Below, in pieces: positions 1 to 13,800 of a stretch of DNA of 64,000 bases (positions are counted from its first letter, which is position 1; the number at the start of each line of letters is the position of its first letter). The DNA is from Chamaea fasciata (lineage: Eukaryota; Chordata; Aves; Passeriformes; Sylviidae): assembly GCA_029207755.1 (NCBI GenBank), contig JARCOQ010000012.1, forward strand, positions 17,365,679 to 17,429,678. Reading direction: 5' to 3'. Under the pieces are notes generated by a model that made no database searches, was not told the DNA's origin, and saw nothing but the letters and a program-made list of their open reading frames with translations. Both the position numbers and the translations under genes were made by a program.

Positions 1-2247
1 GCACATGATCTCTCTTCTGCCAAGTGGGTTTCTATTCAAAACAGATCGGGATGTGGATGAATATTTCCATGGAAGACAATAGGACTTGAAGTCACTTTGA
101 ACCAGCAGAACTAATAGACTCCAGTGAGGTCAAATCAAGTGAAGCAGAGAGCTTGGCCCGCAGTTTTACCACTGTGAAATATTGTCTGTGTCAGAAAGTT
201 CAGGTGACTGATTAATTTTAGGTAAACATCCAAACTTACTACCCTGAGTCATTCATAAATACCCTGCAACTAAATTAGTTAATAAAAGCAACCACTGAAT
301 AAGGAGAGGATCACCAGTTTCTAGCTCAGTTCTCCTTTTAGCTTGTCTTAACCAAAGTTGCATCACAGTAATTGCAAATGACTTTACTATCATTAACATC
401 ATTAAACTTCATGGGGAAAGCAGTCTGCAGGGACATTAAAATAAAATCAACTATGCAAAATTAAAAGACTCAACAACTCTTCTTTAAGGCAGTGTGATAC
501 TAATTAACAACAATTGCTTTCTGGTTGAGGGTTTCTCCTGGCTGTGTAAATCAGGGGAAATACTGTTTTGTAGCTTTCAGCAGACAAATCTGGAAAAGAA
601 GGGAAAAAAAACCCCAACAACACCTACATTCCAACAAAAACTGATAAACAATGCAGTTCAGGGAAAAGGTATTGGAATGCAAACCCTTTTCAGCCAGGAT
701 ACAAAATTTACACAAAATCCTTGGGGGTCACAGGATACCGACTAAGGAAAGAAGTCGAATTTCAGAATAGTCTTCTGGGTGTAGCGCTGGATGAAGGCTT
801 TCTTCACTCATCTCAGTTTGGGCTGCTCCTTACACCATGTGTCAAGATGTTTGTCCTTTCTGTAATGGTGCTCTGCTGTGTGTGGAATGAATGCAGAGAG
901 CTTGGAAATAATTGACACTAAGGAAAAAAATACAGGCTGTCTCCCAGTTTCCCTATCCTAACTCCTCAGTTGTCCTCTTGAGATAAAAGTAATAACAGTT
1001 CTATAGTTTTTATGAGAAAATGTATTACCATTATTCAATAGGATTAAATATAGGATCATGTTTAAACTTATTTTTCATAATTGCAAACCACATTTTTATC
1101 TTGTTTTAGAAACAGTTGAAACTTTTAGGCTCTCCTGAATTCTTGATTGTATCTTCTGCCTATTGAGAAAGAACAGTGACTATGCAAAGAGAAAGGGATA
1201 TCTCTGGCAATCCACAGTCCAAACCTCAGAGCCAACAGGGAGAATAATCTGTCAAACTAAACCAGAATTCAGACAGTACAGCAGGTTCTTACTCCCAATG
1301 AACAACAGCTACAGAAGGCTTAGAGTTAATAACAGCTAAACCAATCTTAGGATGAATTATGATCATTAGAATGATCAAGTCGTTATTTAAATTACTTCCT
1401 TAAATACAGAAACAATTATAGGACTTCTCTAAAAGTAAAGAGTTGTGTTTATTTGTGGTGAGTACATTTTTAGTAACTGAGTGGATAGAGTTCTTCAGCT
1501 CACAGCATAGCACTGCTTATTTGGATTATGTTATCACTGCAAGATTCATCTCTTTCAGACTAATCTGTTATGACTTTAACAGGTGGGGTTTCTTTGTTTT
1601 TAGTTCTTAATGTAAATAAACAATTAAGATGTGGAAGATATGAAGGAAACAATTTCTAATAAGTACTTTTAGTTGCACAGGTGGGTTATGGAGATTTTTT
1701 AAATTTATAGCACAAAACACTTAGATCTCACTCGCATTGAAGAGAAAAAGAGGGGGAAATATTTATGTAATAGTGCATTGCCAAAGAAAGGCTATTTAGA
1801 CACTTTCAGTCCTTAATTGCAGCACTTAATATCACCAATAGAATGTTATTTTAGTAAAACAAGCATTTCTTGGAATAACAGCAAAGCAACAGAACTGTTT
1901 AAGTGGCTGAGGCTGTACAATCTCTGGGAGACTGACTCAGGTTAAATTCTGATATCTTTATCATCTTCCTGACGCCACCTTCAGTGGGACACTGAACCCC
2001 ACGTTGGAGCCTGGGCTGCTCCTCCTTCCAGAGCAGATGCCACAACCTCATCCTTTAGGGAACCATCTTCCATTGTTGACCCAAAACCCTTGGGAAGATA
2101 AACCAAAGCCTAACAGACACCCACCTAAATCTGGAGCAAACCTTCAAGAGGAGTCAGCTCTGATATTCCCCAGTGTGGAGGTTGGACAGAGCCACCCCCA
2201 TAGTACAGAAGACAGCACCCTCAAAACACAAACACACTTTTGCTTCT
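1..2247. other. Unique AT-rich non-coding stretch
   Basis: No repeat that I recognise, no splice-bounded exon and no open frame beyond about 100 codons. The two short frames near 494-915 overlap each other and have no protein-like pattern. A slightly GC-richer patch at 1970-2240 precedes a CR1 tail and may be decayed repeat, but I cannot name it. Confidence 0.6.
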
Positions 2248-2312
2248 GCCAGGAAAGGTTGGACCAGATGATCCTTGAAGTCCATTCTAACCTTGCATTC
2301 TAGGATTTCCAT
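2248..2312 (+). mobile_element. CR1 LINE 3'-end fragment
   Basis: The segment reads as a diverged CR1 tail: a block of the form GGTTGGACCAGATGATCC, then a CTTGAAGTCC-like block, then a worn ATTCTAGGATT terminal motif. Only the last 60-70 bases are recognisable, so it is either heavily 5'-truncated or decayed upstream. It is more diverged than the GC-rich copies at 4.7 and 10 kb, so probably older. It has no coding capacity. Confidence 0.6.
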
Positions 2313-3969
2313 TGTACCAGTGTGGAAATGGGTTCATTAGAAAAAGGGAAATTTATCTTTTGAGTGAGTGCCTAGTAGGTGGCCTCCCAAAATAATGCTC
2401 AGGAAGGTACTTAGAGCTGACCCAAAGAGGTGTGAGTGACCCTGTGCTCTGCCCACCCCAACAGGGGAAGGGAGGATCCTTCCCCCTCCAAGGACTCTGG
2501 GCCCTGTTTGCATCATCTCACACTGAACTGAGTCAGAGACACTCAAAGGCCATCCTTGCTCAGTCCACTTCACTCTTGAAATTCCCCTCCCTGATCACAA
2601 ACTCCTGACACCCTCAATGTCCTCTGTCTTATAACTGTGCACCTTCAAGCTCTCTTCAACCAACTCTCTCTGCAAAAGAAACAGCTTTTCTTTCCTTTCT
2701 CCATGCTGTGTATCCTTCCCAGCTACTGAAAAAAAAAAAAACAAAAAAACAACAAAAAAAAACATGTGAAGAGCTGTGGTCTTCTCTTACTTCAGGAAAC
2801 ACAAGTGCTCAGAAGAAAGACATTCAACTAGAGCAGCAGTTCCACAAGACTGGAGTTTTCCAAGCCATATCCATGGTAAATGCAGCAACTGAGGCTTGAA
2901 AGAGTTGCAAGAGTAGCACAAGAGCTGAGCTGAAAGCAGCCAACTCCAGGCTCCTCAGACATCAGTCTGATTTGTCCTCCCGTCCTAGATTACAGATTTG
3001 CTCCAGCCTACTCTGTGCAACTCTGAGCTTCATTTGTTCTGTACCAAGCAATATCATTTCCTGAGATTCTACTGGTTCCTAATGATGTGGAATATAACAA
3101 GTCACTGCTGAATGCAGTTACGAAATATGCAAGAGAAAATGCCAAACTTTGAAAGAAAATCCTATCTTAGCACACTGTTAGACTAATCATGTGAAAATGT
3201 TTATTTGCCATGAAGTCACAGCTATTAAACAAATTGGTCTATTCTGCAGTGCCAGAGTATTCTCACATGGGTTGCAAGATTTCTTTGAAATTATGTTGAA
3301 AAAGATACATTCAGCTAATGAAATTAATGAGGTTTAATACTCCCTTGAAGTACAGGTTTTCAGCACAAATTTGCTTCATTATCACAGCTCTGTAAACCTT
3401 GTAATGCATAATGGTCACTGATCCTGCCCAGAACACAGTGAAACATGGCAAAAGTTTAATTGTACATGCACCTACATTTTAAAGCAAATAAGGCACTCTC
3501 CAAGGCTATTAATATAACAGATGCCTTTTATAATTAAAGGCATAATGTCCAAAGATTAGCTAGAAAGTATTTTAATTAAAGTTAGTAAATTACTGTTGAA
3601 GTCATCATTACATGGAAACTCAATTAAAATTAGATCCTTAATTCCACAGCAGCACAGCAACAACAGTAAGTTTCCCCACATTTGTGTCACATACAGAACC
3701 CCATCTCACATGCTGAAGCACCTGGTTTGGTACAAGTTTTCCTCATTTCTGTAGTGCTTTATTGTACAGAAAAAAACCAAATCTGGTGCACGTTTAAAAG
3801 GTCTTTATTTTTCTCCCTGCTGTTCTCAAGCAGAAGACTTTTCAGAATCTCATCCCCAAAGAGGAGCACTCACATAAAAAGTAATTTTAATGAGTTTATA
3901 AAAATATATTCACAGAAAATACAGCATTAGCCCTGGAAAACCCTTTCTATGGCACCATTTGAATGAATG
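2313..3969. other. Unique non-coding stretch
   Basis: Mostly AT-rich single-copy-looking sequence. The part at 2400-2640 is more GC-rich and could be an old LTR, but I see no terminal motif or flanking duplication. An A-rich tract lies inside it and is listed separately. Confidence 0.5.
2728..2764 (+). repeat. A-rich low-complexity tract
   Basis: Near-pure adenine run with a few cytosines. No recognisable element body lies directly upstream, so there is no support for reading it as the tail of a retrocopy. Confidence 0.8.
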
Positions 3970-4052
3970 GGTAAAGAGGCACAGAAGGACTCAATAACTT
4001 CCCTTGAATGCATCAGCAGTACAAATACAAATCCATTACAGGAAGTCTATCT
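3970..4052 (-). mobile_element. Possible MIR-like ancient SINE remnant
   Basis: On the plus strand the order of blocks resembles the reverse complement of the MIR core: GAGGCACAGAAGG, then CAATAACTTCCC, then a CATCAGCAGTA block, then ACAAATCC. MIR fragments survive at low density in bird genomes. The match is judged by eye and is weak. Unique sequence with chance resemblance is the alternative. Confidence 0.3.
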
Positions 4053-4680
4053 AAAAGTGTATTTCAATAGCTCTGTTTAGGAAGGGTTTACAAGGTCTCT
4101 GGATGGTACAAAGTGACTCTGGCAAGTAGTTAACATAACTAATTATAAGAACACATTTTTCTTCTAGACAGAGGAAGGATTAAGGTCATCTATTCTTTTT
4201 TTTATAATGAGCTGAGGAAGAACATCCACTTTCTGCCTACTTTGTCAGTTTTATGAGATGTCAGACTGCCATGTCACTAAGTTATCTCTTCAACACTCTC
4301 CAGACCATCCACAGGCTGAAAAAGGTCAGTCAAACACAGAGTTTAAGCAAACAATTGTATGGATGTAGACTGTTGAGCACTAAAGTGAAATCCTTGAAGG
4401 AATAGGAGCAGTGCCTTGTTCACCAGAAGCCTGAAATTAGATTTGCAGGTGGTACCCCTCAGGAAACTGAAAATGCCTAAGTTTTTGGGTTGTATGTCAG
4501 AATAAGTGACAGGAAGGCGTTTAGGGCAGTGATCACATGAACACAGAGCAGTGGCGGAGGAGCTGGGAGCCAGAAATGAAGGCATTTTACTTTGCTGAAT
4601 AGAAGCTCCCTACGTAAAAGGTAAATTTAAAAGCACATATCAGCTCATAATTGCTATAGCATGGGTAGCAACTTGAAATG
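4053..4680. other. Unique non-coding stretch
   Basis: No repeat or exon signature seen. It ends where the CR1 body starts at about 4681. Confidence 0.5.
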
Positions 4681-5117
4681 GTGATCAGAGAGATGGAGCA
4701 GCTCTGCTGGGAGGAAAGGCTGGCACAGCTGGGATTGTTCACCTGGACAGGAAGGAGAAGCTTTGGGCTGAGCTCAGGGTGGCCTTGCAGGGCCTGAAGG
4801 AGCCGCAGGAAAGATGGAGAGAGACAATTGCCAAGGGCTGGAGGGCCAGGACCCAGGGAATGGCTGCCAGTGCCAGAGGGCAGGGCTGGATGGGATCTTG
4901 GGCAGGAATTGTTCCCTGGCAGGGTGGGCAGGCCCTGGCACAGGGTGCCCAGAGCAGCTGTGGCTGCCCCTGGATCCCTGGCAGTGCCCACGGCCAGGTT
5001 GGACATTGGGGCTTGGAGCAGCCTGGGACAGTGGGAGGTGTCCCTGCCCATGGCAGGGGGGGAATGAGCTTATATTAAGATTCCTTTCAAACCAAACCAT
5101 TCTATGATTCTATGAAA
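4681..5117 (+). mobile_element. CR1 LINE, 5'-truncated, GC-rich subfamily
   Basis: Non-LTR retrotransposon tail, plus orientation. It starts in the GATGGAGCAGCTCTGCTGGG block, passes through the CCAGGGCAGGGCTGG and CCCTGGCAGTGCCCA blocks of the 3' untranslated part, and ends in the octamer pair ATTCTATGATTCTATGA. The end is nearly intact. The sequence closely resembles the copies at 9957, 22898, 26540 and 58511, so all five belong to one subfamily. Open frames of 80-150 codons on both strands here are repeat by-products, not genes. No clear target-site duplication is visible, which is usual for CR1. Confidence 0.95.
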
Positions 5118-7518
5118 TGTGTCCTTTGAATAAATTGATGTACTACTGATCACTTCACCTGCTAAATTAGAATTACCTTTTCTGCAGTGGGGGAAGAGCA
5201 CAGGTTTGGAACAGCACAGGTTATGCTGTCAAAGCTGCCTGACAAACACAATTCACTTCAGGACACCAGAATTAACTGCATGACCTGCACATCCATGGCT
5301 GAAATACCTCCCACTGAGCCACAAGCTGAGATATACCACAGAGATGAGCATATATCTAAATGCACTGTCTGAAGTGTTATTGATTTTTTTAGCCTCAGAA
5401 TATGTCCAACAAAATGACTCACTTTTCACTGGTTTTGACCAGCTCTGTTGAGTCCACTTACAAGAGTGGACTTTGCATTTCAAAACAAATGTTTAGTGGG
5501 GATATAGAGAGGGACCCATCAGGAAAGAGCATACATTAAACTGCTGCGGTGAATAAAGCTGTGTTAATAGCACTGGCAATGCTGAAACTGCCTTTCATAC
5601 TTGTTTGCTGCAGTCTTAAAATATATTGAAAACGTAAACCCATCCTTTCTCCATCTTTCTCTCAGCACTGGATATATTTTATTTTTGTAACTAGACTTGC
5701 GAGGAAAATTCTTGCAAGCATTTTTACCTTTTTGCTACTGAGGCTTCTGCCAAAGCCTTCATTATACCATTCCCAATTACCCAGAAACTTAACAATTTCT
5801 ACCAGTTTGAACTTATCTCTTGTGATATATTTCTTGCTTTTTCAATAGCAGGATACTAATTAGCACTTAACATTTACTTAATACATTCTGTTAGAGCAAA
5901 ATGAATTACGATCTTTATTAACCTGAACTGAGAAATTATGAAATTGTCTATTCAATCCCTGGGTATATTCACTGCATTTCTATTGTGTAGGTTTTCTTAG
6001 GATTCTACTATATTTTCCTCACACTGGGATAATGAGTCTACTAAATTGCTATCTGCAATAAATTTCTTGTGAAATGGTTCCGTTTCCTTTTTTCCACTCT
6101 TTCATTTTATGCTTTGAATAGAGAACCCTAGAGTGAGATAGACTGCAAAGAAAAAATAATTCAGAGAAGGGAAATCACTAGAGTTTGGAAGAGGGTAAAC
6201 CCGAAAGGTCCAGGGATTATAAATGCACCAGCTGGTCATTTCAGCTGTATTGACATCAAGTCTTATGCTGGAATACATGTGGTAACTGTCAATAATGTCA
6301 CTAGCTTTCATAGAATTGTTTTGCCTCTCTCCAGGTCTGAGTCTGACCACTCTTCTTAGAAGCACATCCCAAGTTTTCAACGACCTGACTCTCCTCTCTC
6401 CAGAGCCCCCTTCCCTCTCTTGTTTACTCCCCAGCCCTTTTATTATTTTTTCTTTTAGGAGAAAACCTCTATACCTCCTGGCTGCTTTTATTCTTGTCCT
6501 TCAAAGCAGGACTACCTTCTTGAGTCTTTGGCAATTAACTCCTCCTCAGAGCCACAAAACAAATTAATGTGAGTGTGACTCCAGGAACTCTGGGGGTTTT
6601 TACCCTTTAAGTGTAATCCTAGTGACTATAAATTACAGAGCAGAACTCCTTTAGAGGAAGACACAATAAGCATTCTAAAGCATTGTGTTCCACACTTGTG
6701 TGATGAGAAGACCAAGAAGAGAGTTAGGGGGGACAAAGACTGAGTAGAACACCAGAGCAGCTGACTAAGTGCAAAACCTGATGGCTATTTAACGGCTTAT
6801 TTAATGGCCATTTCACAGATACTGAGTATAATGATATTCTGACAAAGATCAAACAAAAAAGTGAGCTCCAAGAGCTTTGCTTTTCTCCTGTTCATCCAAC
6901 AGAACCAGCATTTTACCACGATTCCTGGGTTTACAGTAAATTGTTTTGTTTAGTCCTTATAACTTTCCAACTAAGTTCCATTCAAGTCAGCTTTGTAGCA
7001 GCAACATTTGCCTTAGCTGCAATGGGATACACACAAGACACTATAAAATAGAGTCCCCCACAAACATACACTGCTTTGTCCTTTTCGTTATTTGAACAAT
7101 GAACTAGGGAGTCCAGCTGGAATGCTGATCACATCCATGTTACCTTCATGAGGAAAATGCTCCCAAATGAGCGTCTGAGTCAGCGTTTGGGCTCTCAGAT
7201 ATGCCAGAGCTTAAGAGCAATAGCAGGGTAAAGCACACCACAAAGAACTGCTTTTGGAGCTTAATTTAATATATTTTGGTGCTTCCTACTGCTGCAAGAA
7301 AAACAAACTGATATAATTCCCCCTCAAGAGGATGGCTATGTACTTTTCCTTGAAATCATCACCTAGTTAACAACAGCTCTTTAGATATAATTAAATAAAT
7401 GCACAAAGAATTGCTACTATTTAGAACAAGTTATCCAAACAGTACTGTTGTGTTTGGCTTTCTTTCCAGAAAGTTCAGCTAATAAAAGGTGTTTAGCTTT
7501 TTTTCACATAATCAAATA
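5118..7518. other. Unique AT-rich non-coding stretch
   Basis: No recognisable repeat, RNA gene or exon. Two overlapping 90-codon frames on opposite strands at 6102-6567 have no protein-like features that I recognise. Confidence 0.5.
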
Positions 7519-7795
7519 GAATTAAATACTAAATGATTTGTGATAAAAGGTGAAAGATATTGATCCCTGACCATCTTTCTCACCTGATTATACTTTTGTA
7601 AAGATAGTGACCAATAACAATTTGCTTGGCATTTCGGTAACAATGCCTACTCTTCAGCTAATAAACACTGTCTACCAAAAGTTCTGACTTTTTTGGTTTG
7701 TTTTGAAGATATTGTTGGGCTTTTGTCTCATGTAAACTTTTTAAAATCATGGTTTCCAACAGTTTTGGTCATAAAAAGCAATAGACAATATGTAG
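7519..7795 (+). repeat. Inverted repeat, left arm (277 bp)
   Basis: This segment aligns end to end with the reverse complement of 14024-14300. Shared anchors include GAATTAAATACTAAATGATT at one end and AAAGCAATAGACAATATGTA at the other. By eye about 27 of 277 positions differ, mostly transitions, plus small indels. Similarity stops sharply at both ends. I do not recognise the family. The simplest reading is two copies of an interspersed repeat inserted in opposite orientation. An old inverted duplication is the alternative. No terminal inverted repeats, A-tail or octamer tail are visible. Confidence 0.85.
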
Positions 7796-9956
7796 CGGAA
7801 TAGCCAGTATCAGTATATGCTGCTTTTCCAGTAACATTTTTATGCAGAAGATTCAGGCAATGAAACTCCATCTTTTCCTCACAAGGAGATAAAACTGAAC
7901 ACAAGAAAATCTCTGAAGATATGGAGATTCAGATGCATTGTTTGTGTGTAAAAGAGAATCCATTTAATGAAACATCTGTGAATTTCCCAATGGTAATCAA
8001 TTTTAACATCCTTAGCTATTACTTTTGGAGGATAAAAAACAATAGCAGGAAGTTAAGAAATTGGATAAAATCCAAATAAGACCAATCTTGAGAACTCCAG
8101 GATCTCATCCATGGAAAGGCTGGTCATGGAAGCACTGTAGCCTGATTTTGGAACAAGATGCCTAGACTTGACCTACATTACCTTTTAAGCTTCTAGACCT
8201 TTTCCTCGCCCCTGTATGATTTAAAATGCATAAGTAATTTTAAGCTTTACAGCTCAGACTGTGCCTGCTCTTCCCTCTCAAGCCCCAGCATGTAGAGGCA
8301 GACAGAATTTCCTCAGGATCCAACTGCCTCCGTCATAAAACCCTTCGATAACCTTACCTAGTTCATTTACTGCCATGGAGTTGGACGCTGTCAGGGAATG
8401 GAGGGAGAAGGATGAGGATCTGACAGATTTAGGGAAATGTTAAAATATATTTTATGCAGATGCATTCAAGCAACTCCTGCCCTATTGACTCCAGGGGAAA
8501 AAAGACATTGTTAAAGGAGAACAGTTCCAAGAAACCAAGAACTACTCTTATATACACCTGTTAATTCAGTGATTGATTTCTGCTTATTCTGCCTCACAAA
8601 GTCATTCAGAGAGTTGCTCTGACTTAAAATATTGCACTAATAAAGACAAGGCATTAAGTTTCAACAGAACTTAATTTTAAGTAAAATGACTAAAATTTGT
8701 CTTGTCTTACTTTCTTAAAGGTAGAGCAGAACTACATATGATTACACTTTTTAGTACTAAGCTGATCTTCCTCCCCTCTAAAAAATAATTAGGATTCTGT
8801 ACAACCTGAGTCAGCATTCTAGTTCATTAAAAGAACATCAGGCCCTCTGTCTTATTCCATATTACTTTTTACTTGCTTGATAAAACATGCTTTGCTAGAA
8901 TATTTCGCCCTCCAAGACACGTCATCATTTCACTCTTTGCCTTGTTTTTCACTTTTGCTGAGCTAAAGAATCAATATCTGTATAAGCCAATTTTTAATTA
9001 AGCAAGGTGGTTCTATACAGATATTTTCCTGGCTTTAATATTTATACAGATGCACAAAAAATAAATGTGTAATTATCCTCTATAAGCCATATTCAAAGCT
9101 TTCAGAAGCAAATGGGAAAACTTTTGATTTTCTTGAACTTTTGAATTATGTCCTAGAAACAAACATCACCAGAGATCTTACTCAGCCAAGTGGAAGAAAG
9201 AGATCAATGCTCTTCTGTTCTCCCTTGGTTGGTCCATCCCTGACTGCAAGAGAAAGAAAATCAAATGCTAAAGAAACAGATGCTTTGATTTATTCAATGT
9301 GAACTGCGGAAAATTATCTGTCCAAAATTTTAGATAAAGATTTAGTCAAGATTTAAGATGAAGAAAAATACACAGTTTTGAAGCAGATTTTTTGGAAGAG
9401 TTTCAAGGAGATTTAAAACATGACAGTTTAAGATGTGGTCTCTGAGAGGAGGCAGAAGAGTAGAGAAAAAGTGAGATGAGATCACCAAACCCAGTTAAAA
9501 AATATGTCTTGCCCCCTCAAATATCCTTTGCTCTTATCTTTTAATACCACACTGAATTAATTGATTCAGGACTTGGGGTGCAACTGTAGAAGCATGTAAG
9601 ACTTGATAAATTGTGAAATTTATTTTAAGGGGTGTCTCTGCAAGAGCACTGCTTGAAGAATAATTACATTTTCAAATTAGAGACCACCAGTTCCTTCTCT
9701 GACATGAAACAGAGGCACAGAGATATAAATATTCATGTAGAATGTTAACTACCCACTGGGGATCAGACTGAGGCAGCAGAACAAAAAGTGCAATGTTGGA
9801 CTTCTCCAAGGTGCAGTCATTCCACTTTCCAAGAGTGTGGAAAGGGCAACTACGGCCAAATGAACTGGAGTTTCACTTGGAGACACTACCGTGGGTAACT
9901 CCTCACTCTCTGAGAGTGTAGAAGCCCACAAAAAGGATTTTCATCAAAATATTCTT
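7796..9956. other. Unique AT-rich non-coding stretch
   Basis: Nothing recognisable apart from a short GAAACAGAGGCACAGAGAT patch near 9706, which recalls a MIR or L2 end but is too short to call. Confidence 0.5.
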
Positions 9957-10824
9957 CTCACATGGTCCTACAGGCTGGAAGGCAAGAAAAGATGAGGGGA
10001 TCAAGGACACCCTCAGTAGGTTTGCAGGTGACACAGAGCTGAGGGGGCAGGGACACTCCAGTGGGACCTGGAAAAGCGAAGCCGTGGCCCCTGGGGATGT
10101 CCTGAGGTTTGACGAGGCCGAGTGCTGGGGCTGCTCCTGGCTCAGGGCAGCGCCGGGATCCATCCCGGCCGGGGCCGAGCAGCTGGAGCAGCCCCGGGAG
10201 AGCCCTGGGGAGCTGCGGGGCAGAGCTGGCCCTGCCCCGGCCCCGGGAGCCCAAACCCGGCCCTGGGTGAGCCCAGCGAGGGCAGCAGGGGCCGGGGATC
10301 CTGCCCCTCTGCCCTCAGGTGAGAGCCCACCTGCAGGGCTGCCCCAGCCCTGGGCCGGCACAGCAAGGAGCTGGAGCTGCTGGAGAGAGCCCAGAGGAGG
10401 CTCCAGCATGAGCACAGGGATGGAGCAGCTCTGCTGGGAGGAAAGGCTGGCACGGCTGGGATTGTTCACCTGGACAGGAAGGAGAAGCTTTGGGCTGAGC
10501 TCAGGGTGGCCTTGCAGGGCCTGAAGGAGCCGCAGGAGAGATGGAGAGAGACAATTGCCAAGGGCTGGGGGGCCAGGACCCAGGGAATGGCTGCCAGTGC
10601 CAGGGCAGGGCTGGATGGGATCTTGGGCAGGAATCGTTCCCTGGCAGGGTGGGCAGGCCCTGGCACAGGGTGCCCAGAGAAGCTGTGGCTGCCCCTGGAT
10701 CCCTGGCAGTGCCCAAGGCCAGGCTGGACATTGGGACAGTGGGAGGTGTCCCTGCCCATGGCAGGGATTGGAAGTCGATTTATACAGTCCCTTCCAAACC
10801 AGGCCATTCTATGATTTTATGGTA
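9957..10824 (+). mobile_element. CR1 LINE, longest copy in the window
   Basis: Plus-strand CR1. The first part (from about 9990) matches the block GATCAAGGACACCCTCAGTA...GGTTTGCAGGTGACAC, from the end of the CR1 reverse-transcriptase frame. A very GC-rich middle follows, then from about 10411 the same tail as the copy at 4681. It ends in a slightly worn octamer pair at 10807-10822. Relative to its siblings it lacks about 15 bases (a GCTTGGAGCAGCCTG-type block) near 10734. The coding frame is broken and no functional reverse transcriptase is encoded. Overlapping 76-188 codon frames on both strands are artefacts of GC-rich sequence. Confidence 0.92.
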
Positions 10825-13800
10825 TTTGTCAGGAAAATGAGTGATGCTGTAGAAAAGCCTCTACAACCTCCTTTGCCTCCTGCAGTTTCTGCTGTCACAA
10901 TGGACTCAGAACTCTATCCTTATCTCAGCTCCGTTCTCTGCCACAGGGGATTTAAATCCACCAGCTCTGGCCTTACTCTCAGGCCCCTGGCTCATCGCTC
11001 AGGCTGTGGAGAGTGACACACTGATAACAAACATCTAAAATTCCACCTCTGTGCAAAAGGTGGAAGGTCAAAATTTGAGCTGTGTGTGCAGCTCCGGTGT
11101 CTACAAGGTTAAGCAACAAGTGATTCTTCAGCATTACAAGTTTTGACTTGAGCAAACACACTCAAACAGCTTCTGATTTCAGATGCTGCATTATCTTCCT
11201 GCAGAGAAACCCAGTGGCTGGGCACAGCTCCCTGGGACGTTCTGCAAAGATGCTCAAAGTAGGACTATGCAAAACTTAAAACTGTCTTTTTTTATCAAAT
11301 TTCCTCCCTAAGACATACTGTGCAATGGGAGGGAAATAGTTTTGTGTCAATTTACACAGGATTCAATAAAAGCAAATTAAAAAGTTGTTTCCTATTAAAA
11401 TCGACACAAGTTTTCTATTATCATGAGTATTATTAACTGGAGATATATGTGCCAGATCTTCTTTTAATTACAGACATATAACTTACACAAAGAGAAGTCA
11501 TATCTTCCAAGTAATTACAGGCAGCTCTAAAGCATATTATTGTATTATTAAATTAAAAAATCTGCTAGTAGAAAGATCAGAAATTAAATATAGAATCATC
11601 CAGCATTCAGAGAAAAAGTAGGCATAGACAGACATGAAATAAGCTAAATTATTCATATTTAAAACACAGTTTTCACACAGGAAGAATCATACGCAGCAGC
11701 AGCATTTTGCTGCAGTTTTCTAAATCAGATGTAGCTACCAGCAAACTATTCAGCTCTCATTAAAACAAACTAAGAAATAAACCCAGCCTATCCTGAAGAG
11801 CAGCTGAAGAACATTTATTCCCCAGTGAAACCATTTACAGAAAGATCCCCATGCCTAGCAAGAGGAGGAAAATGAACAACCGCATCATAAAATGAGATGA
11901 CAGTGGATTAAGAAATATTGTCTCTGCTCGGTTCAGAACTTGCACACGTGTGAATTAACCCTCCTCTTCAAGCTCAGGACTCAGAATTCCTTACCCTGTC
12001 CAGTGGTAGTGACACAAGGTCAAAGAGGGAGGCACAGGCCCTACTCATGGATTCCACAGACCTCTGAAGTCCTCATTAGTAGGATATGAACATTCCAAAG
12101 CTGAATATTTTATCCATGTCTTTATTCACCCCTCAGAAGAAGCAAATCTGGTTGTGCAGTGACCACAGAGGATGTGGACTCCCTGAAGTTGTGCTTCTTC
12201 ATTCACCTCGGCCCAAACTGCCCCGTAAGTTATGCTACCCCACCACAAACCGGTTCAGTTTCTGTTCTACTCCCTAGCTCTGCCGGGCTCACTTTGAATT
12301 AACGCTGAGCTTTAATAAGATGGAAAGTAGTGCAGATTAAAAAGGATCATAATGCATAAAACTGCATTTTGAGGTTGAGCTGGATGTAGACTTTTAGCTG
12401 GCTGTTACATATTTTACTGTATCTTTAGAGAAGGATTTCCAGGAAGCATTTTCAAAAGTAGTTCCAAGACCCTTTTCTATATGACCATGGAGAGGCAAAT
12501 ATGTGCATGTGCTAGATACATACTCAAAGTGTACATCTATTTTTATACCAGTGTCTGAAGTCTAAAATATTCAAGTATTTTAGCCCTTCTCCCCCCCCCC
12601 CCCCCCCCCCACTAATAGTTTCCAGTAATGGGCAGATCCACAATTGTCATAATATGTCAAGAATGATTCCTTTAATCTGATTTCCCTTTTAATTTTGTAA
12701 GGTTAGCAGGTTTAGAAATTTGTGATAAGTTCTGAACTTCTGTATGTTTATCTAAGTTGAATGCAAAACAATCCCTTCTAAAATCTGCCCTGCTTTAATT
12801 GTAGTGCTGAAGATCTACCTTAAGGTTCTGCAGCTTGCATGTAAACCTCAATTTGTATTGTTATAAATGATAGCCACTGGTGTGTTTTCTTGTGATATGG
12901 TAGTTATTTTCTTTTCTTAGTTTCACTTTCTTCTTAATGTAAAGAGAAGTCCTCTAAAATAAAGCGAAATATTTTTCTCTTCCTACATGTCAACAGCATG
13001 CCTTTTTTTTTTAAACAAGTACCAATTACATTCAAAGCAAGACTAAAAACAAGTTTTCCTAGTCACCCTGGCAAGTACTCTGCAAATATAAAGGCTGTTA
13101 AATTTTATAAGGCATTTACAGCCTAGTAAGCTCTTGGACCCTCCCAACAGTCTTTGGCCACACATCAGAAGTGAAAGACACCACAAGTTTTGTTGGATGA
13201 CAGAAGACAAAGGATGTGCTGGTTTCAACACTTACTGCACAAACCTGTTTTTCTTCTGGCTAATTCAAAGTGTCATCAGAATGGATTAAAGAGCAAAGGA
13301 AAGAGAAAGAATGAGGGAGAGGAGGTAAATTAATTCCTCCATACCAGAAAGCCAACTTTCAGTCAGCTTTTCCCTGGATGTTTGTATCTGCAAGCCTACT
13401 GAGGATTCCAGCAGAAGGAAGTCTATTAATTTTCCATGTACTTGTTGACGAAAAAGCTATCAGGATTATGGGTTGAATATTTCTAGAGTAGGGAAAGTAA
13501 GGGATGCAATTAATCTCTGTGAACTAAAATATACCTCTTTTCATTAATCTTTTATTGTAAATGAGCAAAGTAATTGAACCAGTACCACACTGTCAGAATA
13601 AATGCAATGCCAGTGGGATATGCATGAGAGAGCACATACTGATTGAGTATTAAATATCTAACGGCAATAATTTATGGTTCATTACCTCTTTTTGGAGTTC
13701 CTTAGTTGCAGAGTGCTTGAATTTTAAGTAGACAGACTTTCAGCAGAAACTGCTTTCAAAAGCTGAACATACCAAATGTGCAAAACCCTCCGCAATCTAC

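Noticed and set aside
9903..11016. Multiple frames of 66-188 codons
   Set aside because: All lie wholly or partly in the long CR1 copy on both strands. None matches the reverse-transcriptase frame intact.
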